Of a stretch of 64,000 nucleotides of DNA, positions 38,105 through 52,100 are shown one piece after another. The DNA lies in the NCBI RefSeq assembly GCF_037325665.1, contig NC_090255.1, positions 20,699,154 to 20,763,153 of the forward strand, written 5' to 3'. Source of the DNA: Littorina saxatilis. Its lineage: Eukaryota > Mollusca > Gastropoda > Littorinimorpha > Littorinidae. Both the position numbers and the translations under genes were made by a program. Every line of letters begins with the position of its first letter. Within the stretch, counting starts at the first letter, position 1. Under the pieces are notes generated by a model. It was not told where the DNA came from. It was given only the letters and a program-made list of their open reading frames with translations, and did no database searches.

Positions 38105-38785
38105 GGCTCACATAAGTGTAGCCTATGCGATGCTAACTTTTGTCTGTCTGTGCGTGCGTGCGTGCGTGCGTATGTATGTATGTCTGTGGTAGAAACTTTA
38201 ACATTTGACTGAACACCGAAATACTAATTTTACCTAGTTATTATTCAAGCAACAGCTTCAAAGTATTGAAGCAATGATCAACATTTTGTCGGCATGTATG
38301 TAGTTAAAGTGTGTATCCAAAGAAAACGGGTGGTGGGGTAAAAACAGCTGACTGGTTTGTGTCGTGTGTGGTATGTAGACCAGGTCAGGGGTCAAGGTTA
38401 GGTCAGATCGCGTGAAGGATTGTGGTATAGATACAGTTATCACCGAGCTGCAGTTCGCCGATTCGGAGAAGACGATTTCACATTGTTCGGTTTCGTAGCT
38501 CCAGAAAAATAGATAAAGAAAATACCAAAGGAGATTTCCTACAGGTTAATCTGCACAGCGTGTTTCCAGTGTCTGCGCGAGGAAGCGCTGTCGAAAGCAC
38601 AGTGTCGATCTGGCCATCTGGCAGTCGTGTCCCCGTATGTAGGCTACAGACAGACAGATCAAGTGTCTCGCACTCTTGCACCGTGTCACCTATGCTTACT
38701 GTGTGTGTGTATGTGTGACGGAGTGATTGAGTTTGTGTTACGGTTTGTCGATTTCTTACGTGAGCCTTGAAGGCTTCGCCTCTTG
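38105..38785 (+). mobile_element. HINE-like element, family D
   Basis: 5' hairpin GGCT...AGCC inside GGCTCACATAAGTG, a (TCTG)/(TGCG)n tract at 38141-38182, the word AAACTTTAACATTTGA, and the 3' hairpin AGGC-TTC-GCCT followed by CTTG in a T run. Same architecture as families A-C. Confidence 0.6.
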
Positions 38786-40138
38786 TTTTCTTCTCTCTTT
38801 GTTTTTAATGGTTTTGAAGGGATATGTCGTGCAATAGCTAATGCGCTCCAATGCTTTTTTTTTTAATTGGCTGTTTTTTTCCCCATATGTGATTTATTTA
38901 TTCATGAAGAAATCCTTTTGTACTTGATGCTTTTGGACTTGCTCCTTATAACCTGGTAGGATTGAGTGAGAGTGTGTGAAAACCTGGAGCTGGTTTGGTT
39001 GTTAATGACATTTCAACGAAATTTCAAAAAATACAATGAATAAAAACTTTTGTAACATACATTTTTCTGCTCTTGAATTTGGTCAATTTTTGAGCGCTTC
39101 TTTGTAAGTGTTTTTTGTGTTTTGTTTTTTACACGTATCTTGAAATAGACACATGAAAACATCACCCTTTAAGCTTTTCACATCATCACTATTATGCTGT
39201 CTCTCTCTCTTTAGCATGTCTGTGATAGCATAAAGAAGTTTGTCGGAATGGGAAGGGTGGACTAAAGAACACTCGTTATCGGTGAAAATCCTTTTAATTC
39301 ACATTTATCACAGAGAATTGGTGTTGAATTCAATATACTGGGCAATATAGTCAACATACACATAACAAAAGCAATATCATATTAACCTACAGTATATGCA
39401 TCAAAACCGTGAAAGCTTGAAAAATTAGAGTGTTGTATGTCAGCAGTATATTTAAACAAAATAACCTTGTAGATTTGCTTTGCTGTATGTCACGTTGAAT
39501 AACAACTTAGCATTTTACAGACTTCTGTCTTGTTCTGAAGTAAAACATAAACGACATGAGCAATGGTACAAACACAAGTTCTCACAGGTCATTGCTTTAA
39601 ACAGAATCTTCATAAAAAATTCTTTAAAAATAAAAAAATATATGACAAAAGTAACCACATAGAACTCTAGTGTTGCATTTTCTAATGTAATTGTGAAATC
39701 TCCATTGTGGAAAAGTTTGAAACAATTTCAGAAAATTCTCAATGAAAATGTTATAATCGCAAACTACTGGACGGAACCTTTAAATGTTTCATGCATGTCT
39801 GACAAAAGACCTTAGCAAAAACATGTTCATTACACACATTTTGGAAGTTGAAGACAGATTTCAGCAGGGTGTTATGTGGTTCTACCCCAGCAGCAAAACA
39901 AATATTGCATCAACAACGCAGCTACTGTAACATTTTCAGACACTTTTTTTTTTTTTCTTCTTCTTCGCATTACAGTCTTTTTCACACCGATCTTGGCATC
40001 ATCCCAGAGTGTTTATGTGAGGAACTATCTTACAACCTAAGTGGAGACGATCTTCTTCTGTGATATAAAATAGTGCATCACAGGTGATGGTAGATGAAGT
40101 TCATGTTTGCCAGTGAGTGTCAACTTGGGCTGGTAGTA
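38786..40138. other. Convergent intergenic stretch and EFHC1 3' untranslated region
   Basis: The minus-strand EFHC1 stop codon is at 40139-40141; an ATTAAA on that strand at about 39293-39298 could be its poly(A) signal. No other gene recognised. Confidence 0.4.
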
Positions 40139-43100
40139 TTAGGAGCTCTCCACAAAGCGACGGAAATCTTCTAGACCGATGCGGCCTTCCTGATCCAGCG
40201 TGCACTGCTGTACCAACTGTCAATAAACAAAGCATTGAATAAATGATTAATTGATCGGTACAAATACACACACTCTCTCTCGCTCGCTCTCTTTTCCTCT
40301 CTCTTCCACACACACACCCTCACTCACACCCTCACTCACACCCTCACTCACACACTCACTCACACACACACTCACACCCACACACATACTCGCTCTCTGT
40401 CCCTCTCTCTTCCACACAGACATAAACACACACACACTCTCTCTCACACAAACATACACACACCTACCCCCCCTCCCCCCCCCCCCCCCCCCCCCCCCCC
40501 ACATCCTACTCACAGCCAGAATGACGTCATCGTCAACGGGCAGCTGCAGTTGGCGGCAAAGGTCGCGCATGTTATCCACGCTGATGTAGCCTGTGCGGTC
40601 CCTGTCGTAACGCAGGAACATCCCGTCCACTCGGCTCTTGTCTGTGATGGCGATCTTCTTCAGCTGGGCGCGCACCTGTCTCACCAGCTGCTCAAGGTCA
40701 CCTTGCCTGTAAGGGGAGACAAGAATTTGATTTATTTTTCATAAATATTTCATTATTATAATGAATTTTTCATGATTTTGTCAAAATTGTAATAATTTCT
40801 AATTAATTTTATTTTTTATTTATTTTTGTATCTATCTATTTTATAACTCATGCATTTATCTATCTATTCATTCATGTATTTGTTATATTTGTGTCTGTTG
40901 ATTAATTCCAAAATCAGAGTCGTCCTAATTTGTAAGAATTCCTGCTAGGATGGTATTGGAGAGAAACCCCCCCCCCCCCCCCCAATTCCTGTTATCCAAA
41001 TATCTGAAGTGCTAGGATTCTTTGTTTCAAACTGGTTTCCAAAGCAGCCAGAGACCTAAGTTTTTGTTATAAAGTTGAATATTCATACAAATCAGAAATC
41101 ATCTGCCAATTATGAGCAGACTGCTATACAGATGTGAGCATACACTCTCTCTCTCTCTCCTTATTCCCCTCTTTCCCCCCGCCCCCCCCCCCCTCTCTCC
41201 CCCCAGGCCCACTCTCTCTCTCTCCCCCTCCCACTGTCCCTCTCTCTCTCTCTCTATCCCCCTCCCTCCCCCTTCCCTCTGCAGTGCAGGCTGAGACTTG
41301 CGTGCGCCTGACTTTCATGGGGCCGCCCTTGGTCATCTCCCTGTCTCTCGCCCCCCCCCCCCCCCACTCTCAGACTCTTTTCCCCCTCCTTCCCCCCTCC
41401 CTCTGCAGTGTAGGCTGAGACTTACGTGCGCCTGACTTTCATGGGGCCGCCCTTGGTCATCTCCCTGTCTCTCGCCCCCTCTCTCGCCCCCCCCCCCCTC
41501 TCTCTCTCTCTCGGCCTCTTTTCCCCCTCCCTCTGCTGTGCAGGCTGAGACTTACGTGCGCCTGACTTTCATGGGGCCGCCCTTGGTCATCTCCTTGGTG
41601 ACGGTGGTCTGGCCGAGCCTCTCCCTCAGCGAGTTGATGGTGGCAGCTGTGGAGGAAAGTAACAATTAGTATAATGATCTTTTTTATAATGATTTTTTCA
41701 CATAATTACCTCTGTTTGCCTCTCTGTACTGCTCAGGGTTAGGTAAGACCAGGCAATCCAGAATGCCTTTGAGGAGTTTCAAGGAAAATTATACCAGGGG
41801 GGCCAGGAGGCCGCATTGGACGACACCCCTTTTGGAGGTCTGATCAAATGAAATGTGATTTTTCAACCTTAAATAAAAGATGATTCGCAAATATTGCACT
41901 ACATATACACAGAGCTAATCTTTCTTTCCTTCCCACATTATTATTTTATATTTCATTTTATACTTTGCTTTCGCGGAAATCTGCTAATTGAAGGTTCTCT
42001 GGAGTGCCTGTTTGACGTCATGATAGGGCAAAAAAAAAAAATAGGTCTGTTTACGGTAACCCGACCGACCCTATTTTTTTCGCGCGACCCTAGACTTTTT
42101 TTGGGCATTTGGGGAAAAAAAAAAAAATCTTTTGGTTTTTTTTTGCAAAATAACGTAAAAATATGGTTTTTTTGGGAAAAAAAAAAATCCCGACCTACCG
42201 ACCCTATTTTTTTGGCCTATGTTACCGTAAACAGACCTTCTTTTTTTTTGGCCTAGTCTAAAACACCCCACTGCGGCCCGTTTGAGCCACCTGCTCCCCT
42301 CCCTCCCCACACTTTTATCCAGTAAATGGGTCTGGATGCATCACTGGAAATCTGTATCTAATTTTTTTCTTTTAACAATAGAGACATACTGTGCACATTT
42401 AGCTTATGCATCTTTGTGCAGAGTTGCACTTGCATAGAATTACCTCACTTTTAACAACAGAACAAATAATAACATGTTTCCTAAACTGGACAAATCTATC
42501 AATCAATCAATCAATAGGACGCTTATATCGCACATATTCCGTGGGTACAGTTCTAGGCGCTCTGCAATGATGCCGTGTGAGATGAAATTTTATACGGCCA
42601 GTAGATTGCAGCCATTTTGGCGCATATTTACCTTTCACGGCCTATTATTCCAAGTCACACGGGTATAGGTAGACAATTATTAACTGTGCCTAAGCAATTT
42701 TGCCAGGAAAGACCCTTTTGTCAATCGTGGGATCTTTAACGTGCACACCCCAATGTAGTGTACACGGGGGGTGTTCGGACACCGAAGAGAGTCTGCACAC
42801 AAAGTTGACCATGAGAAATAAATTTCCGCCGAACGTGGGTTTGAACTCACGCTGACAGCGGCCAACTGAATACAAATCCAGCGCGCTACAAACTGAGCTA
42901 TGTCCCCGCATCATGATCGACTTACAAGGCAGCGAGTCCACTCCAGCACGACTAAAGCATCTTCTCAAGCCTCAGTTAACCATACGTCCTCACTGTGTTT
43001 TGAATTAAATATAACATACATGACCCCTTCTTTTTTTGTTTGATTCTCACTGAACCTCACTTAGCATCGTTTTCATTAACTCATTCGCTACGCGTCTGAA

Positions 43101-46100
43101 CTGGAATTCCGACAGCTGTGCTTAGCGTTGCCGACACGTCTGAAGTTTAGTTCCGACAGATATCACAAATTTTTAACGGTGTGAACGGCCCCGCTGACCA
43201 AGGGAAACAACCCCTGCAATAAACTTCTGCCTGTCTGCAGTGGAACCATTCACTGTAAACAGTTCCTTCCCTTCAACTGTTGGAAATAATTTGATTTTTT
43301 TGACGGTGTGCGACCCACGTGTTTGACTTTTCCAAGATGGCAGATCGTTCTGCCACAAGACGTATTAACTTGAAAAGAGTGCTAGAACTTGTTCTTCAGG
43401 ACCGTTCTGATCTTGACCTTAGTGATGATGATAGTGGAGATGATATTTTAGATTCTGATGACGAGTTTGTGCCAATGGACGATGATTTGGGTGATGACTC
43501 GGACAATGAAAGTGTCGATCATGACATAGTGTATGATGAACCCATGACGTAGAAATTGTTTTTGTTTTTTTGCTGCAAAGAGGTAGTTTGACTGGATGTG
43601 AAGACAACAAAAGGTATGTTCTTTCAAATGTTTCATATATTTTCTAAAAGAGCAAGTTTCAAACTTTGCAAAAAGGTAAGGTAGGTAAGGTTATTTTGTG
43701 TTGTTGATTTTTTTTTTTTTTTTTTCAAATGGGTCAAAATCGTGCACTGGGAGGGAACACGAGGGACAATTTAGCTGCGTCCCGAATGAGTTAAAGTAAA
43801 TGCGTACACTTCAACATCCAACAAAAATAAAGCATCACAGACTGAGGGACACCCCTTTTAAGACCCCACAATTTAAGACTGCCTCCCTTTTAAGACCCTG
43901 TTTTCTCAGACTTTCTGTTTACAACCTTTGTAAAGTTACCCCCATTTGAAGATCCCCTCCTTTCTAAGACCTGATTTTCTCAGATTTTGTTAGGTCTTAA
44001 AAGGGGGGTTCCACTGTACGTAAAACAGCTGGACTTACGAGGGAACTGGTTAGCATGCTCCTCCATGTACGATAAGACGAACTCGTCGGCACCGGTGATA
44101 ACAAAGCGATGATTGAAGATCTCGATGACGGCACCGATGTAGAAATCTTGGGGCCCGTAGTAATCAGGTGAGTCAGGTTTGCTTCCGGGCTTGGCCACTT
44201 TCGTGCGTTCCAAGAACTTTCCGCCGATGATGCCGGAATTGCGGACTGGCGGTTCGTAGATTGTGAGCATATCGTCAGCCAGACGGTAGGAGATGATGAA
44301 CCTCCTGCCTGCGTCTTCTGGTCTCACTGAGTCCTGTAGTGGAGAAGAATTTTCACCAATGGATCAGACTGGTTGGGCAATATTTTATTTCCATTTGATT
44401 TGCCACGCATATCACCTAATTGTGCACTTTTTCAGCACCCTACGACTTAGTTAGTCTGCTAAACCAAGGCCCCCAACCCAGTACTGAAGACTTCATTCCT
44501 AGTGGCAATTATGTATTTCTTGCAAAAGCTCCTTGGATTTTTAAGCCACCCAGAGTTTCTAATGATGAAAATTCAGACATTGCTCACATTTCCACGCAGA
44601 TAAACAAGTACGGTATGCAAGAAAGCCCAAGAAGTCTAGAACGTTTTTTTTGTAGCTGTACACTTTCTGACACATAAGCGGCAGTTGAATTTCACATCGG
44701 TGAAACATTCCAACATTAACCTCTCCAAGATTAAAATAAAATAAAATAGAATAAATCAATACATTTTCACAGACTTGCATTCCAAATTATTATCTTCAGC
44801 TGACAGAGTAATGGAGACAAAACGTAAAATCTAAAATATCCCACAATTAAACAAAATCCAAATGCAGACGATTCGATTTGCTGTGACTCACCATGACACC
44901 CTCGAAGCGCAGAACCTTGTGGTCGTTCTCCAACATCTTGATGAAGTCTTTCTTGGGCGGCTGTGGGATGAGCGACAGGCACGACTGCAACGAGTCTTCC
45001 AGCGAACCAAAGTTGTTGTAGGGAGGGATTTCCTGAAAGAGAGAGAAACGCTTTCAGAACAATTCTTAAACACTTGGAAACAGACTGCAGCGAGTCTTCC
45101 AGCAAATCAAAGTTGTTGTAGGACAGGATTTCCTGAAAGAGAGAGAAACGCTTTCAGAACAATAGGAGCGGATTGAAATGAGTCTTCCAGCAAACCAAAG
45201 TTGCTGTAGGGGGGGATTTCCTGAAATCAATCAATCAATCAATGAGGCTTATATCGCGCATATTCCGTGGGTACAGTTCTAGGCGCTCAGCAGTGATGCC
45301 GTGTGAGATGAAATTTTATACGGCCAGTAATTGCAGCCATTTCGGCGCATATTTACCTTTCACGGCCTATTATTCCAAGTCACACGGGTATAGGTAGACA
45401 ATTATTAACTGTGCCAAAGCAATTTTGCCAGGAAAGACCCTTTTGTCAATCGTGGGATCTTTAACGTGCACACCCAATGTAGTGTACACGGGGGGGGAGT
45501 TCGGACACCGAAGAGAGTCTGCACACAAAGTTAACTCTGAAATAAATTTCCGCCGAACCTGGGATCGAACTCACGCTGACAGCGGCCAACTGAATACAAA
45601 TCCAGCGCGCTACCAACTGAGCTATATCCCCGCCCTATAACAGAACAATAGGAGCGGATTGAAATGAGTCTTCCAGCAAACCAAAGTTGCTGTAGGGGGG
45701 GATTTCCTGAAAGAGAGAGAAATGCTTTCAGAAGAATCTTAAACCCTTGGAAACAGACTGCAATGCGTCTGGCAATGAGTTGTCACACAGCATGATTTCC
45801 TGAAAGTCGGAGACATTCTTTCAAACAATTATAGGGGAAACATTCCCTAGGATAAGATTCGATTAAGAACCAATCAAAAACAGATTTATCCATTTTTCTT
45901 AATCACATTTTTTGCAGATTCATCAGAATCTTGAAACTGCAACAGGACCTCTACTGTCATAATTGTCTCGTTATGAGAAGAACTGAGCCACAAGCAGTTC
46001 TGAAATTTACCATTTTTTTCTGATGATGTGTGTGCTTTGAATTATATTTCTTGCCACAACATCAACTTCAATTAGTTTTATTCTATTATTTCAATAGGCG

Positions 46101-49100
46101 CCTCAAATAATTTCATTAGCCGCACTACAGTAATTGCACATCATGTTTGGCAGTGCAAGTAGCTTCACACTACAAACAGCGGAAGCATGCCAGATAAAGA
46201 CGCAAAGTCTACAACCAGAGCTGTACTCTGATCACTCAAGCAGTTCCACCCACCATCTTGGGGAGAGCCTTGCCGTTGCCATCCGTGTCCACCTTGGGGA
46301 AATCGGTAATGCCGAAGTTGTGGTAGTAGAAGGCTTTGGTGAAGTTGTCCACATCGTAGATGAGGAAGCGACGACCGTACATGGTCACAGTTTGACCCAC
46401 CATAAAGTCTTTAGGGGTGAAGTAGTTTTTGATCTCGTTGTCGGACAGCTCCAAGACGACAGCGGGGAAGCCGGAGGGGACGTTGTAGCGGTCCTTGGGA
46501 ACCTTGTGACGGCCAATCAGAACGGGGAAGGGGTCACGGCCGTCATTGGCCTGGTGGCATTCTCTGATCTCCAGTGTGTCGTCCACCAGGTAGTACTGAA
46601 AACGAGATGATCACATTCAGGAGTGTTGCATTGTTTCCTCGATTGACAAGCAACCAGTAGTAACGTTACATTTATGTACAGTGGAACCCCCCTTTTAAGA
46701 CCTAAACAAATCTGAAAAAATCAGGTCTTAAAAAGGGGGAGAGTCTTAAAATGGGGGTACATTTACAGAGGTTATGAACAGAAAATCTGAGAAAACACGG
46801 TCAAGGGAGGGGGTCTTAAATAGGGGGTTCCAGTGTATCCACATACAACCATAAAGGCTGTCTATAATTGAGCCCGAAGTCGACTTCGCGAAGACTGTGT
46901 GAAGTCTTTTGACCAAAAATGTAGCGCTATTAGCTTCGTGCAGGAAGCATCCGCGTAGCCGACTTCGCCCAATTATAATGACAGGCTTTAAAAGAAATGC
47001 TTTCTCTAAGAACCCAAATACTTACGTGGATGACGAAGGGCCTCATCTCGCCAAACATGTTGCTGCGGTCGTCCCAGACGCAGAAGAAGCGCAGCACCTT
47101 TCGGTCCAGCTCCAGGAACTGTTTGGCTTTGTCAAAGGCCGAGGGAGTGGTGTACGTACGCAGAGCCGCTGCTGCCTTGCGGCGCTCGATGTAAGGATCG
47201 CCTGGCAACGACTCCGGTGGGTTGATGATAAGGCCCTCACTTTCCAAAAAGTCCTGAAAAATATTAAAACAATCAAAGCTCCAGCTTACAAATCATCTCA
47301 GATAAATGCAACAGTAATTTTTTTGTCTACGGCCGCCCGGCTAACACTATTCATTCCTAAGAGAAATGATTTATAGGCAGTCTTGAAAAATATGGAGTAC
47401 GGATGATGCTCTCGTTTTTCATTAAGTCCTGAAAAAAAGTTACAGAAAAAATGAAATCTATGTCACTGAAAAGCTTTGAAGGGTTTTGCAAAACTCTTCT
47501 TTCAATTTTGTGATTTTAAAGTAGGTAAGTTTGACATTAAAGTTCTAAAAATAGAAGTCTGTCAACATTTTGAAAATCTACTTACTTGCCAAAAAGAAGA
47601 AGGAAAAATTATTGACTAACACAGCATAAAATGTAGGATGGACTTACTGAGGTGAATTTGTCGCAGTTGATGACTCTGAACACTTTGCCATAGAAGGTGA
47701 CGTTGAGACCATTGTTGATGTCTTTCCAGTGCCAGTTGTCTCCCCTGTCGTTCTTGGGCAGACGCTGTCTCTTGATTAGTTTTCCTGTCGATCAAAACAA
47801 AAGAGAAACCTTTAAAGCTGCGGTTACTTAAACAAACATGCTATGAACAACAACATCCTCAACAAGAACAACAACAAATCATAATTTAACGCATAAATAA
47901 CGTATCATACTTCATTTGGTATGTTGGATTTGTTTCTTATGAAAAAGTAATACTTGTTAAACATTCATTGTTTTTAAGAAAATCCACATATCTTTCAGTT
48001 CAATGCAAAGCGACTCAAAAAACCTTCTTTCTGACAAGTTTAAGAGTCAAGCACACTCTGTAGTATTCACAGCATTAAGTGCATGCAGGATCCATTTATA
48101 AGATACACTAAGACATCCTGCTGCTCTTCATAAATTCACAAGCTTTCCTTTTAAAGCCTGTCATTAAGGACTGGGTGGCCGAGTGGTAACGCACTTGCGC
48201 TCGGAAGCGAGAGGTTGCGAGTTCGACCCTGGGTCAGGGCGTTAGCAATTTTCTCCCCCCTTTCCTAACCTAGGTGGTGGGTTCAAGTGCTAGTCTTTCG
48301 GATGAGATGAAAAACCGAGGTCCCTTCGTGTACACTACATTGGGGTGTGCACGTTAAAGATCCCACGATTGACAAAAGGGTCTTTCCTGGCAAAATTGTA
48401 TAGGCATAAAAATTGTATAAAAATGTCCACCAAAATACCAGTGTGACTTGGAATAATAGGCTGTGAAAAGTAGGATATGCGCCGAAATGGCTGCGATCTG
48501 CTGGCCGATGTGAATGCGTGATGTATTGTGTAAAAACAAGAAGAGCAAACGCTCGATCGAGTCACTTTCGCAGTTCTGAATATTATATGAGGCATCAGAT
48601 GGACAGGAAGAAATTGCTATTCACAACACAATGAGTCACGTTCACATAAAATTTGAGCCCGGTCACTTTTATAGTTTCCGAGAAAAGCCCAACGTTAAGT
48701 TGTGTGTTGCCGAACAGAAAAGGCTAGTTATCTCCCTTGTTTTTCTGATAACGTTCGTAAAAGGCTACAGATGTAAATACTTTGATGTAAAGAATAATCC
48801 TACAAAGTTTCAATCACATCCGATGAACTTTGTCAAAGATATAAAATGTCTAATTTTTCCTTTGACGCTGACCTGTGACCTTGAAAAAGGTCAAAGGTCA
48901 ACGAAACCATCGTTAAAGTGTAGAGGTCATTGGAGGTCACGACTAAACAAAATATGAGCCCGATCGCTTTGATAGTTTCCGAGAAAAGTCCAACGTTAAG
49001 GTGGTGTCTACGGACGGCCGGCCGGACGGCCGGCCGGACAGACTAACACTGACCGATTACATAGAGTCACTTTTTCTCAAGTGACTCAAAAATTCCATCT

Positions 49101-52100
49101 CACACGGCATAAATAAATCCCTGCGCCTTGAATATGTGCGCGATATAAATTGCATACATTTTTTTTTAAAATCCCTGCGCTTAGAACTGTACCCACGGAA
49201 TACGCGCGATATAAGCCTCGTATTGATTGATATTGATTATGTGGAACCCATTTCCTGGCTCCCAAGAGAATAACAAGCATTGACACTGACGAACAAGCGC
49301 CTTTCATCCTCAGACTTGAGGTTAAGGTAAGAAATCAAGTGTTTTCACCCTTATCCTGGGGCATTCCACAGTTCTCCACAGAACCAGTCTCCTAACTCAT
49401 TGTCTCTCAGGTACAGATATATCCGTACACACTCACATGGCTCTATCTGACCAGGTACGGATATATCCGCTCAGACTGTTAGCTTCAGTAACTTCCTGTA
49501 ACGTCCATCTGACGCCTGCATTCCAGCGTGTTGATACACAGTTATAACTACACAGTTACTACAATTCTGAGTGACCTGCTGCAGCACAGCTGGTCTAGTC
49601 TCGGCAAAAAAAACTTGGTCAACATAGGTGGGGTTGAAAGTGTTTGAGAATAACAAGCATTGGAACGGATGAACAAGCGACTTTCATCCTCAAACTTGAG
49701 GTTAAGGCAAGAAATTAAAAGTGTCTCCACCCTCACCCTGGGGCATTCCACAGTTCTCCACGCGGGGTTCGACCACAGCGATGCTGTCATCCTCCAAGTA
49801 GTAGTAGATGTCCACAGGCCGCACCCTGAAATACTCATCGGGTGACTCGTGCACTGTCTGCTTGAAGTAAGCGTTGAACTTCAGAACCTGTCACCGACAA
49901 TAGCAAAAGAATGATGAGAAAATGTTTGCATATATAAGCACTGATACTTTTTTTTAAATATTTCTTGTATTAGAATTGTAAAGCGCGTGGAGCTGTTATC
50001 AGGACTTGCGCGATAAAAATGTGATTTATAACTATTATTATATCATTATACTCTTTAGGTCAAAGTTTCAGGTGATGTTATTTTCACAATGTTGGAGCTG
50101 ATCTGAAGAAACAGAGCTTGCCTTGTGGCTTTTGTGCTTACTTTTTTGATTTCAATTTTACAGTAGTGATAATTCTTGAAAAAAAGTAATAATGTAAGTT
50201 TGGATGATTAACATTCATCTTGCACTCCATTAACAAAAAGAAAGTGAGAAAAGTCACCTTCTATGATCTAATATTGCTGACTCAAAACACAGACAAAGCC
50301 ACAGAGACATACCACACACACACACTTACACACACACTTGCACACACACACACACATATAAACACAAACATGAGGAGACACACACATGGCCAAACACACA
50401 CTGTCACGATCGGGTGACAGAGACCAAGAAAGTGTCACTCAGTGGAGTGCCTGTTCTTGGTCGGTTATGATAGAAAGCGCCTGTGCGTGATATTGGACAC
50501 AGCAGAGTTTGCTGACGGTGCTCAACGAGCACGGATGTTTTGAAACGCACGTGTTTCACAGTGCGGGTTTCTGCTATCATAGGGCTGACGGTTTTTCGCT
50601 GACAGCGCACACGGGATTTTCACGGATTGAGTTTCCCGTGTCTTTTTTCTGCTTGGGGAGGCAGAATTGTGTATAGCTGGACTGGTTTTGTGACAAGGTC
50701 AGTCACGTGTATTTGACTAGGTTGTCTGACAGAGACACGAGTACGGGGCACTTGACACCCAGCGGCAGAAGAGGAAGGATCTAATACGCAGTTTCTAGAG
50801 TATGATGGTTTTTCACCGAGTATTGTATTCGGCACTCTAGGGGAGCTTCCACCGGTTATTTCCTTCACGCTGCCACATATTTTGCTGAGGACAAGTCGTC
50901 AACTTTCCTTCGTCGGCGATGGCTTTCGCATAAGGATTCGACAAGGGGTTCTGGACGTTTTGGTCACTGTTGACGAACAGAGGCTGCTCCAGGGGGGAGG
51001 CGGACTTTGCTTCCATTGAGAGTACAATCATAGGCTTTTGAGGTAATAAATCATTATTTAACGCTGTTGATGAGTCTGTGTTGTGGAATGAAATACTCTC
51101 TGTTGTTCTTTCCAGGTTAGCGCATAATTTACTCTCTGTGACGCTAAAATACTAATCTGTATATGGTTTTTGCAGATAGGGAGAGAAGGACGGAAAATGA
51201 CTGTTTTGTTGTTGTAAAAAGTCCGTTTTGTGCAGGCCCACGTGCTCGATGAGATATTTAAAGATGACATGTTTTAAGGTGGTGGGTGAGGGGTAGCTGA
51301 CATGTTTAGTGCACCGATGCTTTCTGTTTGCAGCCTCCGTTCGTTCGCCTCGCTTCGTTACGTTCCTGTAACATCTGCACGGCTGACTCTGGCGGGAACT
51401 GTTGAAGCTACGCTAACCAGGAGACCGGCTAACCAGGAGACCGGCTAACCAGCGGACCGGCTAACCAGCGAACCAGCGGACCGGCTAACCAGCGAACCGA
51501 CTAACCAGCATACCGGCTAAGCAGCAGCAGCAGAGATAAAGCTAAGTGCACCATGTCGTACGCACCCCGTTGACCACCGTTGTCTTTTCTTATCTGTGAT
51601 TTCATTGGAGTAGTGACAACGTGGGGGTGTTGACCCCTGCATGAACTTGAGCTTTTTGAACAGAACATTCGCATTTAACTATATTTACACGGGTTCAGCG
51701 TGTTACTATAATTTTCTACATACTACTGGCATTTTGTCAGTGAACACTGGTTTTTTACGTGTTGAGAACGTAAAAGGAACATATTTTGAGTGAAGGCTCG
51801 AGGGAGGTGGAGAGTTTATACATAAACAGGCGTCTGAAACTTATACTTTTGTTGACTCTATTTAATTGTATGACTGCGAGAGTGGATCGTGGTGTGGTTA
51901 GTTAATTAGTAGTAATTAACCGGTTCATAATCACCTTAAGTGATATATTGAAACGTGACACATGGGGGCCAAGCCGGGATATACTCAGTTAATTTCCAAC
52001 TGATAAAGACCCACCAATTAAGGATAACTAAGAGCAGATAATCTCGTCAGTGCTCGACTTATTTTCTGCTTGGTGCTACCCTTTTTTGTATAGTTTTGAT

